Part shown: piece after piece, positions 42,914 through 52,209 of the stretch
Numbering within the stretch: position 1 is the first letter of the stretch
Layout of the letters: every line of letters starts with the position of its first letter
Origin: Neisseria weaveri
Lineage (GTDB): Bacteria; Pseudomonadota; Gammaproteobacteria; Burkholderiales; Neisseriaceae
Assembly (NCBI RefSeq): GCF_900638685.1
Contig: NZ_LR134533.1
Coordinates: 1,054,001-1,118,000 of the forward strand
Length of the DNA stretch: 64,000 bases
Direction of reading: 5' to 3'
Position numbers and translations under genes: made by a program
Notes under the pieces: generated by a model
The model's input: only the letters and a program-made list of their open reading frames with translations
Told to the model about the DNA's origin: nothing
Database searches by the model: none

Positions 42914-45037
42914 TCAGAACTTCACATTCAAGCCCACGGAGAAATTGCGCCCCGGCTGGGTATAGCGGTCTACCAAAAGGTTGTTTTTCACCCCTATCAC
43001 ATCGGCAGAACGCCAGTATTTACGGTTGCCGATGTTGTACACGCCGACATTCAGCTCGGCATGTTTCGACGGATGGAAGGAAGCGGTCATGTCCCACACT
43101 CCGTAGCCCGGTGCTTTGAAGTGGGTATCGTCGGCAACTCGGGTCTGTTTCTTCGACCAGCGGAAGCGTGTACCGACACTCCATTTTTCTTTACCGTAAT
43201 CCAAACCCAATACACCGTTGAGCGGATAAGCGCTACCCAAAGGTTTGCCGTCCGATTCGTTTTTGCCCCTCATCCAAGCCATAGAACCGCTTAATTTCCA
43301 GGCATCCGTCAATTTCCAATCGGCCGCAATCTCCGCACCGTAGGTTTTGGCCTTGTCTAAGTTGCTGTATAAAACGTCAAACTTATAACCGGGCGAATAA
43401 TTGGTTTTCATTTCCGTATTGATAAAGTCTTTAAAACGGGCATAAAAACCGGTTAACTGAACATTCAATTTACCGCCGCGATAGCGCAGCCCGACATCAA
43501 AATTATCCGATTTTTCCGGTTTTAAATCGGGATTCGGCCGCACCCGGTATGTGCCCCTGTCCATGCCCGCACCTTGGGCATCGACACCCGGCGAACGGAA
43601 ACCGCGCTTATACGATGCCGATGCCGTCCATGCATCCGCCAGCGGAACACTCAAATATACAGACGGCAATAAGGCATGGGTTTTCATCGGTTTATCGATC
43701 AACGATTTGTTTAACACAGACCCCAAATATGCCGCATCGACATCAAATTCGGTTTTTTCACGCTCATAGCGCAAGCCGAAGCCCAAAGTGGTCTTACCCG
43801 GCCATACCAAATCGTTTTTCGCATACAGGCTGACTGTTTTGCGCTCGGACGGCGGGAAATAGCGGTTTTCGGTTCGGGGGTTGGTAATCGTACCCGGACC
43901 GGTGCCAATCATTTCCTGATCCAGCAAGCGGCTGGTTTCGGTTTGGCGGTATTCCGTTCCCAAAGCAAACTGTTGGGTAATGTTGCCGGTCAGTACGCTG
44001 CCTTTCATATCGGCGCGAATGCCTTTGAATTTCTGCAGGTAATCGTTGCGGTAATAAGTCGTCTGCTTGCCCAAACTGTCCGTATCGTTGGCAACGCTCA
44101 AATTTTGACGGTATGCGCGTACCGCAGCTTCACCCAACCAAGAATCGGACGGCAGGTAACGGTAAGCTACCGACAAACGGCGGCGTACATAATCATCATC
44201 GGTTGTCGAGCTGTCCAAATGCGGGCGCATACGGTCCAAACGGCGGGTATGCGTATCGCGGCTCATGCGCTCGAATGTGGTTTCCAGGCGGTGATGTTCG
44301 CCTGATACATTGGCTTTAAACAAAATATTGTTTTGACCGACATCCTGCTTGTTGGAAATGGTACGTCTTGCCCCTGCATCGTCATTTTCGGCATAGTTTT
44401 CCGCCTCATGGCTGTTGCGCCGCGTCAAAATCAACATACCGGCAAACGGCCCGTTCATCATCGCGGTTGTCGCCGATACGCCGTGGCTCTTGTATGTGCT
44501 TCTGTATCCGTATTTCACGCCCAAATGCCACGGCTTTTCCGGAGAAACCAAATCTTCGGGCGAATAAGTGCTCATATTGACCGAACCGCCCAAAGCACCG
44601 TTGCCCTGTTCCACACCGTCTCCGCTCTTACGGATTTCCACTGTTTTGAGCGTATCCATTTCAACCAAATCGCGGTTGACAGAAGGCGTCGGCGCCGAAT
44701 TCGGCCTCGCCATATCCGCGTGCAGTTCCGGCAAAGGCACGCCGTCGATGGTCATGGCAATGCGGTTGTCGCCCATGCCGCGAATCACATAACCGCGGTG
44801 GCCGACCTGCATATTATCCGAGCGCACATCCACACCCGGCGTATATAAAACCGTATCATCAATATTTTGGGCGGCCGTACGTTTCAACTCTTCCGCCCCG
44901 ATTTTAACCGCCTCCGGCTTGCTCTGGCTTTGTCCCACCACCACAACCGGCTCCAAAACAGACGTACCGGCAGCATGGGCATAACCTGCATACATCAAAG
45001 CCAACGCCTTAACTATCGTTAAATGTTTCACCTTCAT
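42914..45037 (-). CDS. TonB-dependent receptor, haem/haemoglobin-transferrin-lactoferrin type
   Basis: This 707-residue outer-membrane receptor has a signal peptide (cut after AHA, about 22), a TonB box EPVVVVG at about 29-35, a plug domain (about 45-165) and a 22-strand barrel ending in Phe. Motifs such as VIRGMGDNRIAMTIDGVPLPE and SFKRGFRSPG-like SYKRGFRSPGVDAQG fit the haemoglobin/transferrin/lactoferrin receptor family. It brings haem or another iron source into the periplasm with TonB energy. A Fur-box-like site precedes it. Together with the hemophore-like and Slam genes it resembles the receptor partner in HphA-HphR-HsmA systems. Confidence 0.9.
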   Translation of the reverse strand: MKVKHLTIVKALALMYAGYAHAAGTSVLEPVVVVGQSQSKPEAVKIGAEELKRTAAQNIDDTVLYTPGVDVRSDNMQVGHRGYVIRGMGDNRIAMTIDGVPLPELHADMARPNSAPTPSVNRDLVEMDTLKTVEIRKSGDGVEQGNGALGGSVNMSTYSPEDLVSPEKPWHLGVKYGYRSTYKSHGVSATTAMMNGPFAGMLILTRRNSHEAENYAENDDAGARRTISNKQDVGQNNILFKANVSGEHHRLETTFERMSRDTHTRRLDRMRPHLDSSTTDDDYVRRRLSVAYRYLPSDSWLGEAAVRAYRQNLSVANDTDSLGKQTTYYRNDYLQKFKGIRADMKGSVLTGNITQQFALGTEYRQTETSRLLDQEMIGTGPGTITNPRTENRYFPPSERKTVSLYAKNDLVWPGKTTLGFGLRYEREKTEFDVDAAYLGSVLNKSLIDKPMKTHALLPSVYLSVPLADAWTASASYKRGFRSPGVDAQGAGMDRGTYRVRPNPDLKPEKSDNFDVGLRYRGGKLNVQLTGFYARFKDFINTEMKTNYSPGYKFDVLYSNLDKAKTYGAEIAADWKLTDAWKLSGSMAWMRGKNESDGKPLGSAYPLNGVLGLDYGKEKWSVGTRFRWSKKQTRVADDTHFKAPGYGVWDMTASFHPSKHAELNVGVYNIGNRKYWRSADVIGVKNNLLVDRYTQPGRNFSVGLNVKF

Positions 45038-45057
45038 ATTTACACTCCGATAAAATT

Positions 45058-45076
45058 GATAATAATTATTATTTAT
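45058..45076 (-). promoter_or_regulatory. Fur-box-like operator upstream of the receptor gene
   Basis: GATAATAATTATTATTTAT matches the 19-base Fur consensus (GATAATGATAATCATTATC) at 13 positions and is strongly palindromic. It lies 21-39 bases before the receptor ATG, where bound Fur would block transcription when iron is plentiful. Confidence 0.7.
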
Positions 45077-45211
45077 ATTTTATTTTAAATTAAATATTTT
45101 TACAAACCATATTCTAAAAAATAAAAATATTTATCAAATTTGATAAACATGAAGTGAGGCCATCAAAACCCAAGATTTATAATCAACCCGTCACAAACAT
45201 TTGCAACAATA

Positions 45212-45247
45212 GATGAGGCCGTCTGAAAATTTTCAGACGGCCTCATC
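45212..45247 (-). terminator. Extended inverted DUS pair, terminator of the HxlR gene
   Basis: GATGAGGCCGTCTGAAAA pairs perfectly with its complement over 36 bases, about 25 bases past the stop codon. Confidence 0.85.
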
Positions 45248-45272
45248 CAACCCAAAACGAAATATCGGTTTG

Positions 45273-45635
45273 CTAATCCTCTCTTGCTGTTTTAACACTT
45301 TTTTGTTTCAAACATTCTTCACGATAAGCACCGCCCCAACGGTGCATCGCTTCAATCACAGGCATCAGGGTCAAACCGAATTCCGTTAACGAATATTCGA
45401 CTTTCGGCGGCACCTGCGGATAAACCTTGCGGCTGACAATGCCGTCTGCCTCCAACTCTCTTAATTGCAAAGTCAGCATTCTCTGCGTCACACCGTCCAG
45501 CAAGCGCTGCAACTCATTAAAACGGCGGGTTTCCCTATCCAAATGATACAGAATCAGCACTTTCCATTTACCGCCGATTACATCCAACGTCGTACGCACC
45601 GGGCAGCAAAGCCCGTTTCCTTCTTCCCTATCCAT
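45273..45635 (-). CDS. HxlR-family transcriptional regulator
   Basis: This winged-helix protein is 120 residues from the start chosen here. It has [23 protein letters not shown], a Cys near the N-terminus as in redox-sensing HxlR proteins, and recognition helix [18 protein letters not shown]. HxlR regulators often sense aldehydes, quinones or oxidants and control a neighbouring gene. Longer starts at 45674 and 45650 are open; 45635 has AAGG seven bases before and gives the usual length. Its target may be the divergent DUF896-pirin pair, which is inference from position. Confidence 0.85.
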   Translation of the reverse strand: MDREEGNGLCCPVRTTLDVIGGKWKVLILYHLDRETRRFNELQRLLDGVTQRMLTLQLRELEADGIVSRKVYPQVPPKVEYSLTEFGLTLMPVIEAMHRWGGAYREECLKQKSVKTARED

Positions 45636-45785
45636 ACCCAAACCTTCCATCAAAAACACCGGTTCAACGCCCATTTATTTTCACAATGTATGCGATATAA
45701 CAGTATAAAAAATGTGCGTACTTGTCAATCTGATTGTACCCACTATAATAACCGGCAACAAGCAACATTTTCCAAGGAGGCAACC

Positions 45786-46025
45786 ATGCGTATTGAAGAA
45801 TTGAACCGCATCAACGAACTGGCCCGCAAAGCAAAAACCGAAGGATTAACCCATGAAGAATCGGCCGAGCGTACCCGACTCCGCCAAGCATACATCCGCA
45901 AAGTATGCGGCCAGCTTACCAATATGCTCTCCACCGTAACCGTGATCGACACGGAAGGCAATGATGTCACACCGGCCAAACTGCGCGCCGCACAAGCCGC
46001 CGGAATGCGTGCGGACATCCGATAA
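45786..46025 (+). CDS. DUF896 (YnzC-like) small protein
   Basis: This 79-residue protein is mostly helical, with the DUF896 signature INELARKAKTEGLTHEESAERTRLRQAYI. The family is widespread in Gram-positives, where it is small and of unknown function; here it is in a Gram-negative. An AAGGAGG site lies directly before the ATG. It is followed by the pirin gene 50 bases later. Confidence 0.87.
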   Translation: MRIEELNRINELARKAKTEGLTHEESAERTRLRQAYIRKVCGQLTNMLSTVTVIDTEGNDVTPAKLRAAQAAGMRADIR

Positions 46026-46075
46026 AACAACACGGCGCATCAACAAGCCGAAAAAGTCAAAAGAAAGGAAACACC

Positions 46076-46945
46076 ATGCGTCACGTACGCCGAATCTACC
46101 GCGCCGACAGCCAACACTGGGTAGGAGACGGTTTTCTCGTACAACCCCTGTTTTCCCACATGGGCGAAAACCGCGGCACCGACCCGTTTTTAATGCTGGA
46201 CTACGCCGCACCGCACGAATTCAGCCCCAACCGCCGAAGCAGACGCGGAGTCGGCCAACATCCGCACAAAGGATTCGAAACTGTTACCATCGCCTATCAC
46301 GGCGAAGTGGCACACCGCGATTCGACAGGCGGAGGCGGCGTCATCAAAGAAGGCGACGTACAATGGATGACCGCCGGCGCCGGCATCATCCACGAAGAAT
46401 TCCACTCCGAAGCCTTCAGCGAACAAGGCGGCCTGTTTGAAATGGTACAACTGTGGGTAAACCTGCCCGCCAAAGACAAAAACACTCCGGCACGTTACCA
46501 ACATCTCGCCAAGGAAAATATCCCGGTGATACGGCTGCCCGACAACGCCGGCCACCTGCGCCTGATTGCAGGCGAACACAACGGCACCAAAGGCGCAGCC
46601 GAAACCTTTACCGAAATGAACGTCTGGGACATAGTGGTCAACAAAGGCAGCGAAGCCATTATCGACATACCGGCCAGCCACAATCTGTGCATGGTCGTAT
46701 TGCGCGGCCAAGCCGTATTTAACGGCAAAGACCGTGCAGGTGCCGGACAGTTGGTCGGCTTCGAAAACGGCGGCGGCAGCATAACCGTGAAAGCAGACGG
46801 GGAAGAAGTCAAAATCCTGCTGCTCTCCGGCGTACCGATTAACGAACCTGTAGTCGGCTACGGCCCGTTTGTCATGAACACCGAAGCGGAAATCCACCAA
46901 GCCGTCCGCGATTTCCAAAGCGGACGTTTCGGACACATCGGTTAA
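46076..46945 (+). CDS. Pirin-family protein
   Basis: This 289-residue bicupin has the metal-binding set HPHKGFETVTI and a later HEEFH (about 100-106), then a second, metal-free cupin. Pirins are iron proteins, some of which have quercetin dioxygenase activity. Divergent transcription from an HxlR regulator, a common partner of pirin and quinone or flavonoid response genes, fits an oxidant or quinone-linked role, but that is inference. Confidence 0.9.
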   Translation: MRHVRRIYRADSQHWVGDGFLVQPLFSHMGENRGTDPFLMLDYAAPHEFSPNRRSRRGVGQHPHKGFETVTIAYHGEVAHRDSTGGGGVIKEGDVQWMTAGAGIIHEEFHSEAFSEQGGLFEMVQLWVNLPAKDKNTPARYQHLAKENIPVIRLPDNAGHLRLIAGEHNGTKGAAETFTEMNVWDIVVNKGSEAIIDIPASHNLCMVVLRGQAVFNGKDRAGAGQLVGFENGGGSITVKADGEEVKILLLSGVPINEPVVGYGPFVMNTEAEIHQAVRDFQSGRFGHIG

Positions 46946-46970
46946 ACCGTTAAACGTCTTTCAACAGCAA

Positions 46971-47000
46971 GAGGCCGTCTGAAAATTTTCAGACGGCCTC
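46971..47000. terminator. Bidirectional DUS terminator between pirin and mnmG
   Basis: GAGGCCGTCTGAAAA and its complement form a perfect palindrome between convergent genes. Confidence 0.85.
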
Positions 47001-47035
47001 TTTCATAAGCCATGCTTTATTTTCTCAATTTCAGC

Positions 47036-48922
47036 TTACTTCGCATCTTTAAATCCGCGTTTCAAATGCACCATCAGCAAGGCGACGGCAGCGGGGGTTA
47101 CGCCGGAAATGCGCGAGGCTTGGCCTACGGTTTCGGGGCGGTGCTGGTTGAGTTTCTGCTGCACTTCGGCGGATAAGCCTTTGACTTTGCCGTAATCGAT
47201 TTCAGACGGCAGTTTCAGGGTTTCGATATCGCGGCGGCCTTCGATTTCTTCGTTTTGGCGGTCGATATAGCCTTGGTATTTCACTTGGATTTCTACTTGT
47301 TCGACCACGCTTTCGGGCAGGTTTTCAGACGGCCCTGCATCGGGCAGGGTCATCAGGGCGGCGTAGTCGATATTGGGGCGGCGCAAGAGGTCGTGCAGGT
47401 TGGCTTCGCGCGACAGTTTTTGGCCGAATACGCGGGTTTGCTCGCTTTCGGGCAGTTTGGCTGGGGTGTACCAAGTGGATTTCAGGCGTTGGATTTCGCG
47501 TTCGATCTGCTCGCGTTTTTGCTCGAAAGCCTGCCATTGCGGTTCGGTAACGAGGCCGATTTTGTAGCCGTCTTCGGTAAGGCGCATGTCGGCGTTGTCT
47601 TCGCGCAGTTGCAGGCGGTATTCGGCGCGGCTGGTAAACATGCGGTAAGGCTCGTTTACGCCTTTGGTGATTAAGTCGTCTACCAAAACGCCGAGATAGG
47701 CTTGTTCGCGGCGCAGCAGCAGCGGGTCGCGTTCGCGCACATACTGTACGGCGTTGGCTCCGGCCAACAGGCCTTGTGCGGCGGCTTCTTCGTAGCCGGT
47801 GGTGCCGTTGATTTGTCCGGCGAAAAACAGGCCGGCGATGCTTTTGGTTTCAAGGCTGGCTTTGAGGTTGCACGGGTCGAAATAGTCGTATTCGATGGCG
47901 TAGCCGGGGCGCAGGATGTGGGCGTTTTCCAAGCCTTTCATGGAGCGCACGAGGGCGAGTTGGATGTCGAACGGCAGGCTGGTGGAAATGCCGTTGGGGT
48001 AGTATTCGTTGGTGGTCAGACCTTCGGGTTCGAGAAAAATCTGATGGCTGTCTTTGTCGGCGAAGCGGTTGATTTTGTCTTCAATCGAGGGGCAGTAGCG
48101 CGGGCCGACACCTTCGATCTTGCCGGTAAACATGGGGCTGCGGTCGAAACCGGAGCGGATGATGTCGTGCGTTTGCAGGTTGGTGTGGGTAATCCAGCAC
48201 GACACTTGGCGCGGGTGCAGTGCGGCATGTCCGCGCACGGAAAACACGGGCACGGGGGTGTCTCCGGGCTGCTCGGTAAGCTGCGAGAAATCGATGGTGC
48301 GGCCGTCGATGCGCGGCGGGGTGCCGGTTTTGAGGCGGGCGACAGGCAGCGCCAGTTCTTTCAGACGGCCCGACAAGCCTTGTGCGGCGGGGTCGCCTGC
48401 GCGTCCGCCGGCATAATTTTCCAAGCCGATGTGGATTTTGCCGGCAAGGAATGTGCCTGCGGTGAGCACAACGGCACGGCCTTTGAATTCGACGCCCATG
48501 GCGGTTTTCACGCCGCTTGCGCGTTCGCCTTCGAGCGTGATGTCTTCAACCGACTGCTGGAAAATTTCCAGATTGGGCTGGTTTTCAAGCATTTCGCGGA
48601 TGGCGGCTTTATACAGAATGCGGTCGGCCTGTGCGCGGGTGGCGCGTACTGCGGGGCCTTTGCTGGCGTTTAGGCGGCGGAACTGAATACCCGACATATC
48701 GGTGGCCAAGGCCATGGCTCCGCCGAGTGCATCGACTTCGCGCACGAGATGGCCTTTGCCGATGCCGCCGATGGAAGGGTTGCACGACATTTGGCCGAGG
48801 GTTTCGATATTGTGTGTGAGTAAAAGCGTTTGCGCGCCCATGCGTGCGGCGGCGAGGGCGGCTTCGGTGCCGGCATGGCCGCCGCCGACCACGATGACAT
48901 CATAGGTTTTGGGGTAAATCAT
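47036..48922 (-). CDS. mnmG: MnmG (GidA), tRNA uridine-34 carboxymethylaminomethyl enzyme
   Basis: This 628-residue FAD enzyme has [13 protein letters not shown] at the N-terminus, [22 protein letters not shown], and the C-terminal helical domain with [29 protein letters not shown]. With MnmE it modifies the wobble U of several tRNAs. The gene is clearly GC-richer than both neighbours and uses more G- and C-ending codons, which suggests replacement from a related but higher-GC species. A DUS lies within it near 48360. Confidence 0.98.
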   Translation of the reverse strand: MIYPKTYDVIVVGGGHAGTEAALAAARMGAQTLLLTHNIETLGQMSCNPSIGGIGKGHLVREVDALGGAMALATDMSGIQFRRLNASKGPAVRATRAQADRILYKAAIREMLENQPNLEIFQQSVEDITLEGERASGVKTAMGVEFKGRAVVLTAGTFLAGKIHIGLENYAGGRAGDPAAQGLSGRLKELALPVARLKTGTPPRIDGRTIDFSQLTEQPGDTPVPVFSVRGHAALHPRQVSCWITHTNLQTHDIIRSGFDRSPMFTGKIEGVGPRYCPSIEDKINRFADKDSHQIFLEPEGLTTNEYYPNGISTSLPFDIQLALVRSMKGLENAHILRPGYAIEYDYFDPCNLKASLETKSIAGLFFAGQINGTTGYEEAAAQGLLAGANAVQYVRERDPLLLRREQAYLGVLVDDLITKGVNEPYRMFTSRAEYRLQLREDNADMRLTEDGYKIGLVTEPQWQAFEQKREQIEREIQRLKSTWYTPAKLPESEQTRVFGQKLSREANLHDLLRRPNIDYAALMTLPDAGPSENLPESVVEQVEIQVKYQGYIDRQNEEIEGRRDIETLKLPSEIDYGKVKGLSAEVQQKLNQHRPETVGQASRISGVTPAAVALLMVHLKRGFKDAK

Positions 48923-49065
48923 AATTGGACGTAAATATTTTCGATTGAGCGGTTTTTTATGTAAAAACAGTAGGATAGATTATAAAAACCGCAACTTTAA
49001 ATGGTTGGAAAAATAGGTGGGATTGTACGCTTTTTTGCAGAATCAGTACACTTCAAATCCATACG

Positions 49066-49107
49066 GAGGCCGTCTGAAAACAAAACGGCATTTTTTCAGA
49101 CGGCCTC
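49066..49107 (-). terminator. DUS terminator overlapping the GIY-YIG stop codon
   Basis: GAGGCCGTCTGAAAA and its complement face each other across a 12-base loop. The TGA stop of the GIY-YIG gene (49098-49096) lies inside the right arm. Confidence 0.8.
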
Positions 49108-49431
49108 AAGGGTTGCGGCTTGCGCGGCAAACGCCCACAACTGCTTTTTTTGACACGGTTTGAGCTTCTTAACCGACGGTTCCAAAACCGCCGCTTGGGA
49201 GCGGCACAAACCGCGGTACAGCAAACGCATTTCCACCGGCTTGTGCATACGGGTAAACTTAGCGCCTTTTCCGGCCGCATGGCTGGCAAAACGCTCGGCC
49301 GGGCGGTTGCTGATACCGCAATAAAGCGAACCGTTGCCGCATAAAATCAGATAAACACACCAGCCACCGTCCGTCTGCACTTCGGGAAAAACCGGCAAAC
49401 CGTATTGTGCCAGCAAGTCGGCAAGGCTCAT
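49096..49431 (-). CDS. GIY-YIG nuclease-superfamily protein
   Basis: This 111-residue protein has the single GIY-YIG domain of the YhbQ/UPF0213 type: VYLILCGNGSLYCGISNRPAERFASH, then KFTRMHKPVEMRLLYRG. Many such single-domain proteins are of unknown function; some bind or cut DNA. Its last residues LEAV and stop come from a DUS, and its ATG also follows a DUS in place of a ribosome site. It sits 24 bases after the M50 protease gene. Confidence 0.85.
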   Translation of the reverse strand: MSLADLLAQYGLPVFPEVQTDGGWCVYLILCGNGSLYCGISNRPAERFASHAAGKGAKFTRMHKPVEMRLLYRGLCRSQAAVLEPSVKKLKPCQKKQLWAFAAQAATLEAV

Positions 49432-49455
49432 TTTTCAGACGGCCTCATACCTACA

Positions 49456-50118
49456 TTATGAAAGCAGTTGCGCCACAAAGCGGACAACCGTGGTAACCGA
49501 ACCGATTACCGCATAAATAAACGGCTGCATAACCGTACCCAACAAGCCTGTTACCAGCAGAAACAGTAAAATCCACATGCCGTAAGGTTCGATTTTATGG
49601 AACTGCATCGATGCGCGCGCAGGCAGGAAGCTGTCGACAAAACGCCCGCCGTCCAAAGGCAGAATCGGGATCATGTTCAGCACAAACAACACCGCGTTAA
49701 TCATCACGCCGTATTTCGACATCTCCGACAAGGGGTATTGAAACGATTCCGGCACATAAGCCGCCAAAGCAAAGCTCAAGCCCCAGCCGAATGCCATCAC
49801 CAAATTCGACAGCGGCCCGGCAATCGCCACCATCCGCAGCCCCATGCGCATATTGCGGAAATTGCGCGGCACAATCGGCACGGGTTTTGCCCAGCCAAAC
49901 AAAAACGGCGTAAACATAAACATCAGCAGCGGTACCAGAATCGTTCCGACCGGATCAATATGCGCAACCGGGTTCAGCGTCAACCGCCCCAACTGCTCGG
50001 CCGTGCGGTCGCCCCAGTAACGCGCCGCATAGCCGTGCGCCGCCTCATGCACGGTAATCGCCAGCAGCACCGGCAGCAATGCCAATAAAAATACGCCTAA
50101 ATCAAAGTTTTGAAACAT
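49456..50118 (-). CDS. Site-2-type M50 membrane metalloprotease
   Basis: This 220-residue membrane protein has the zinc motif HEAAH at 24-28 and the second metal-ligand motif NMIPILPLDGG (about 145-155), within about five membrane helices. It is the short M50 type without PDZ domains, unlike RseP. Such proteins cut within membranes, but no substrate is known for this group. Confidence 0.88.
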   Translation of the reverse strand: MFQNFDLGVFLLALLPVLLAITVHEAAHGYAARYWGDRTAEQLGRLTLNPVAHIDPVGTILVPLLMFMFTPFLFGWAKPVPIVPRNFRNMRMGLRMVAIAGPLSNLVMAFGWGLSFALAAYVPESFQYPLSEMSKYGVMINAVLFVLNMIPILPLDGGRFVDSFLPARASMQFHKIEPYGMWILLFLLVTGLLGTVMQPFIYAVIGSVTTVVRFVAQLLS

Positions 50119-50140
50119 GCTTTTCCTTTTTCAGTGTGTG

Positions 50141-50167
50141 AGGCCGTCTGAAAATTTCAGACGGCCT
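50141..50167 (-). terminator. DUS terminator overlapping the pepE-like stop codon
   Basis: A perfect DUS palindrome in which the TGA of the upstream peptidase gene is part of the right arm (50159-50157). Confidence 0.8.
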
Positions 50168-50771
50168 GAATATTCATTTCAGGCTTGCTGCCTTGTATCA
50201 ATAATGCTTGGGAATTGGTGAGCGGACGCAACGGCAAATGTGCATATTTTTCCTTGATGGCTCGCGTGATTTCCGCAAAAGGCGCTTCCCCATCGTGCGG
50301 CAACGGGCAAACCTTCAATATGCCCAAGCCGTGCTGCGTATCGTATTCGGCTTGAGCAACTTCGTCCATTTCATGCACATAAGACAAATCCTCCGCCAAA
50401 ATCATGCTGCCCGCCGATTCGCCGATATAAGGTTTGCCGGCAGCAATCAAATCCGCCAACACCTTATCCGCCTGCTTCGCGCGAAGCTGTGCCAACAGAT
50501 AAAAAGTGTTGCCGCCGCTGACATAAATGTAGTCGTTATCACGCAATTTGCGCGCAATATTTTCCACATCCAACGCAGCCACATCCACTTCATCTATTTT
50601 CACACCCCAAGCCTGCCAAACTTGGCGGGCTTCTTCCACATAAAAATCGACGGTTTCCACATCGGCTGCCGTTGAAATAAAGCTGACTGTTTTTCCCTGC
50701 ATCGGTTCGTTGAGAAACGGCGGCAGCAGGGAAAAGGTTTGTGCAAAATAAGAGTTTAGAAACAATTTCAT
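50157..50771 (-). CDS. Peptidase S51 (dipeptidase E-like) protein
   Basis: This 204-residue protein has the class I glutamine-amidotransferase-like fold of family S51. The nucleophile Ser119 lies in GESAGSM, with VSGGNTFYL before it and a downstream PLPHDG segment. Family members cut Asp-X dipeptides. It is probably cytoplasmic, since there is no signal peptide. The C-terminal QAV and stop derive from a DUS. It lies 39 bases after the Sua5/YciO-like gene with a DUS between, so the two may be cotranscribed. Confidence 0.8.
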   Translation of the reverse strand: MKLFLNSYFAQTFSLLPPFLNEPMQGKTVSFISTAADVETVDFYVEEARQVWQAWGVKIDEVDVAALDVENIARKLRDNDYIYVSGGNTFYLLAQLRAKQADKVLADLIAAGKPYIGESAGSMILAEDLSYVHEMDEVAQAEYDTQHGLGILKVCPLPHDGEAPFAEITRAIKEKYAHLPLRPLTNSQALLIQGSKPEMNIQAV

Positions 50772-50810
50772 CGTCGGCTTTTCTCACTAATAAATTTTCA
50801 GACGGCCTCG

Positions 50811-51431
50811 TTACAAGCCAAACAAAGCCACATCGCCCTTGCCTTCGCGAATCAACTCCACACCGTCGGTCATGTCAATCACCGTGGTTGGCTCGACACC
50901 ACACCAGCCGCCGTCGATGACCAAATCTACGGAATGCTCCAAACGATCGCGGATTTCGTACGGATCGGTCAGCGGCTCTTCGTCTTCCGGCAGCATCAAC
51001 GTACAACTCAACAGCGGTTCGCCCAATTCGGCCAGCAAAGCCAAAGCGATTTTATTATCGGGCACGCGCAGGCCGATGGTTTTGCGTTTGGGGTGCAAAG
51101 TGCGATTCGGCACTTCTTTTGTAGCCTGCAAAATAAACGTATAGCTGCCCGGCGTGGCGGCTTTCAGCTGGCGGAACTGGCTGTTGTCCACTTTGGCATA
51201 AGTACCCAGTTCGCTCAAATCGGCGCACATCAAAGTCAGATGATGCTTCAAATCGATTTGGCGGATGCGCAAAATGCGTTCCATCGCATCTTTATCGCCC
51301 AAATGGCAGCCGAGCGCATAGCAGGAATCGGTGGGGTAAGCCACCACACCGCCTTTTCTGATGATTTCCACCGCTTGCTTGATTAGGCGCTCCTGCGGAT
51401 TATCGGGGTGGATGGCGAAAAACTGTGCCAT
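50811..51431 (-). CDS. Sua5/YciO/YrdC-family threonylcarbamoyl-AMP synthase-like protein
   Basis: This 206-residue protein has the YrdC fold: YPTDSCYALGCHLGD, LTLMCADLSEL, TKEVPNRTLHPKRKTIGLRVPD. The length and HPKRKTIGLRVP pattern point to YciO, the paralogue of TsaC. TsaC makes threonylcarbamoyl-AMP for the t6A37 tRNA modification; YciO's activity is weaker and its role unclear. Confidence 0.85.
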   Translation of the reverse strand: MAQFFAIHPDNPQERLIKQAVEIIRKGGVVAYPTDSCYALGCHLGDKDAMERILRIRQIDLKHHLTLMCADLSELGTYAKVDNSQFRQLKAATPGSYTFILQATKEVPNRTLHPKRKTIGLRVPDNKIALALLAELGEPLLSCTLMLPEDEEPLTDPYEIRDRLEHSVDLVIDGGWCGVEPTTVIDMTDGVELIREGKGDVALFGL

Positions 51432-51493
51432 ATTGTGTTCCTTATTATTCGTTGTTGTATCAAATATTTTTTACGGCTTGAATTATATAATGA

Positions 51494-51528
51494 ATAAAGG
51501 CCGTCTGAAATTTTCAGACGGCCTTTAT
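51494..51528 (-). terminator. Inverted DUS pair, terminator of the ACP-like gene
   Basis: ATAAAGGCCGTCTGAAA pairs with its complement, 18 bases past the stop. Confidence 0.8.
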
Positions 51529-51546
51529 CAGCGATCAGCCCGAATA

Positions 51547-51924
51547 TTAACGGCGGGGTTTACAGCCTTTGAAAACAATCTCTTGACCCGGAGAAGTAAT
51601 CATAATGGCTTTAGAACGGTGGTTTGCACGGTTCATATAGTCGGTGCTCAGTTTGAAGTTGTCTTCATCACCGAAAATGGTTTCTACGTTGTCAGAACGG
51701 TTCAGGTTAACCGGCATGTAGCGGGTTTTGCCGTTTACATAAGCCGAAGCGTATACAGGTAGGTTTTGTTTGTTGAAGCCGTAAGTAACTTTAACTTTTT
51801 TACCTTGTTGGCAAGAATAGTTTACTGAGCTTTTGCGGACCGCTTGGCCTGCATCTGCGTGTGCAACACCGGCAGTCAATGTCGCTGCGGCAACCACTAC
51901 CAAAGTAGATAAAATTTTCTTCAT
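51547..51924 (-). CDS. ACP-like (adhesin complex protein) lysozyme inhibitor
   Basis: This 125-residue protein has a signal peptide (cut about 23, AHA) and an MliC/ACP-type beta-barrel: SVNYSCQQGKKVKVTYGFNKQ and the C-terminal IVFKGCKPRR, whose two Cys can form the conserved disulfide. It closely resembles the meningococcal adhesin complex protein, a surface protein that inhibits c-type lysozyme and aids adhesion. It should therefore protect against host lysozyme in saliva or mucus. Confidence 0.88.
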   Translation of the reverse strand: MKKILSTLVVVAAATLTAGVAHADAGQAVRKSSVNYSCQQGKKVKVTYGFNKQNLPVYASAYVNGKTRYMPVNLNRSDNVETIFGDEDNFKLSTDYMNRANHRSKAIMITSPGQEIVFKGCKPRR

Positions 51925-52151
51925 GGTTTTCTCTCAATATCCATTTAAAATCGAAATACCCGATAACGATATGCGTAAACTTCTGCGGACACCGTGTCGG
52001 TTTGAAACGGATTATACGGTCGTTCCTATTTACGAAAAGACGGGTGAGTGTAATTTCAGGTAAACCGGAAAGGGTGTTCTGCAGAGTAATGTAAAACATA
52101 CCGCCAAGCGGACTGCCAAGCAGTCTTTCTGTCTGTTTCGCGCAACGAAAA

Positions 52152-52178
52152 AGGCCGTCTGAAATTTTCAGACGGCCT
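52152..52178 (-). terminator. Inverted DUS pair, terminator of the flavoprotein gene
   Basis: A perfect palindrome 31 bases past the stop. Confidence 0.8.
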
Positions 52179-52209
52179 CTGTCATCAACCATACCTATTC
52201 ATGGAAACA

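Noticed and set aside
47702..48673. A 323-codon plus-strand frame opposite mnmG
   Set aside because: Shadow of mnmG with Gly/Phe/Val-rich content and no start signal.
51833..52192. Open frames 51833-52063 (plus) and 51800-52192 (minus) near the ACP-like gene
   Set aside because: The minus frame translates a DUS and overlaps the real gene, while the plus frame overlaps its signal peptide. Neither has a ribosome site.
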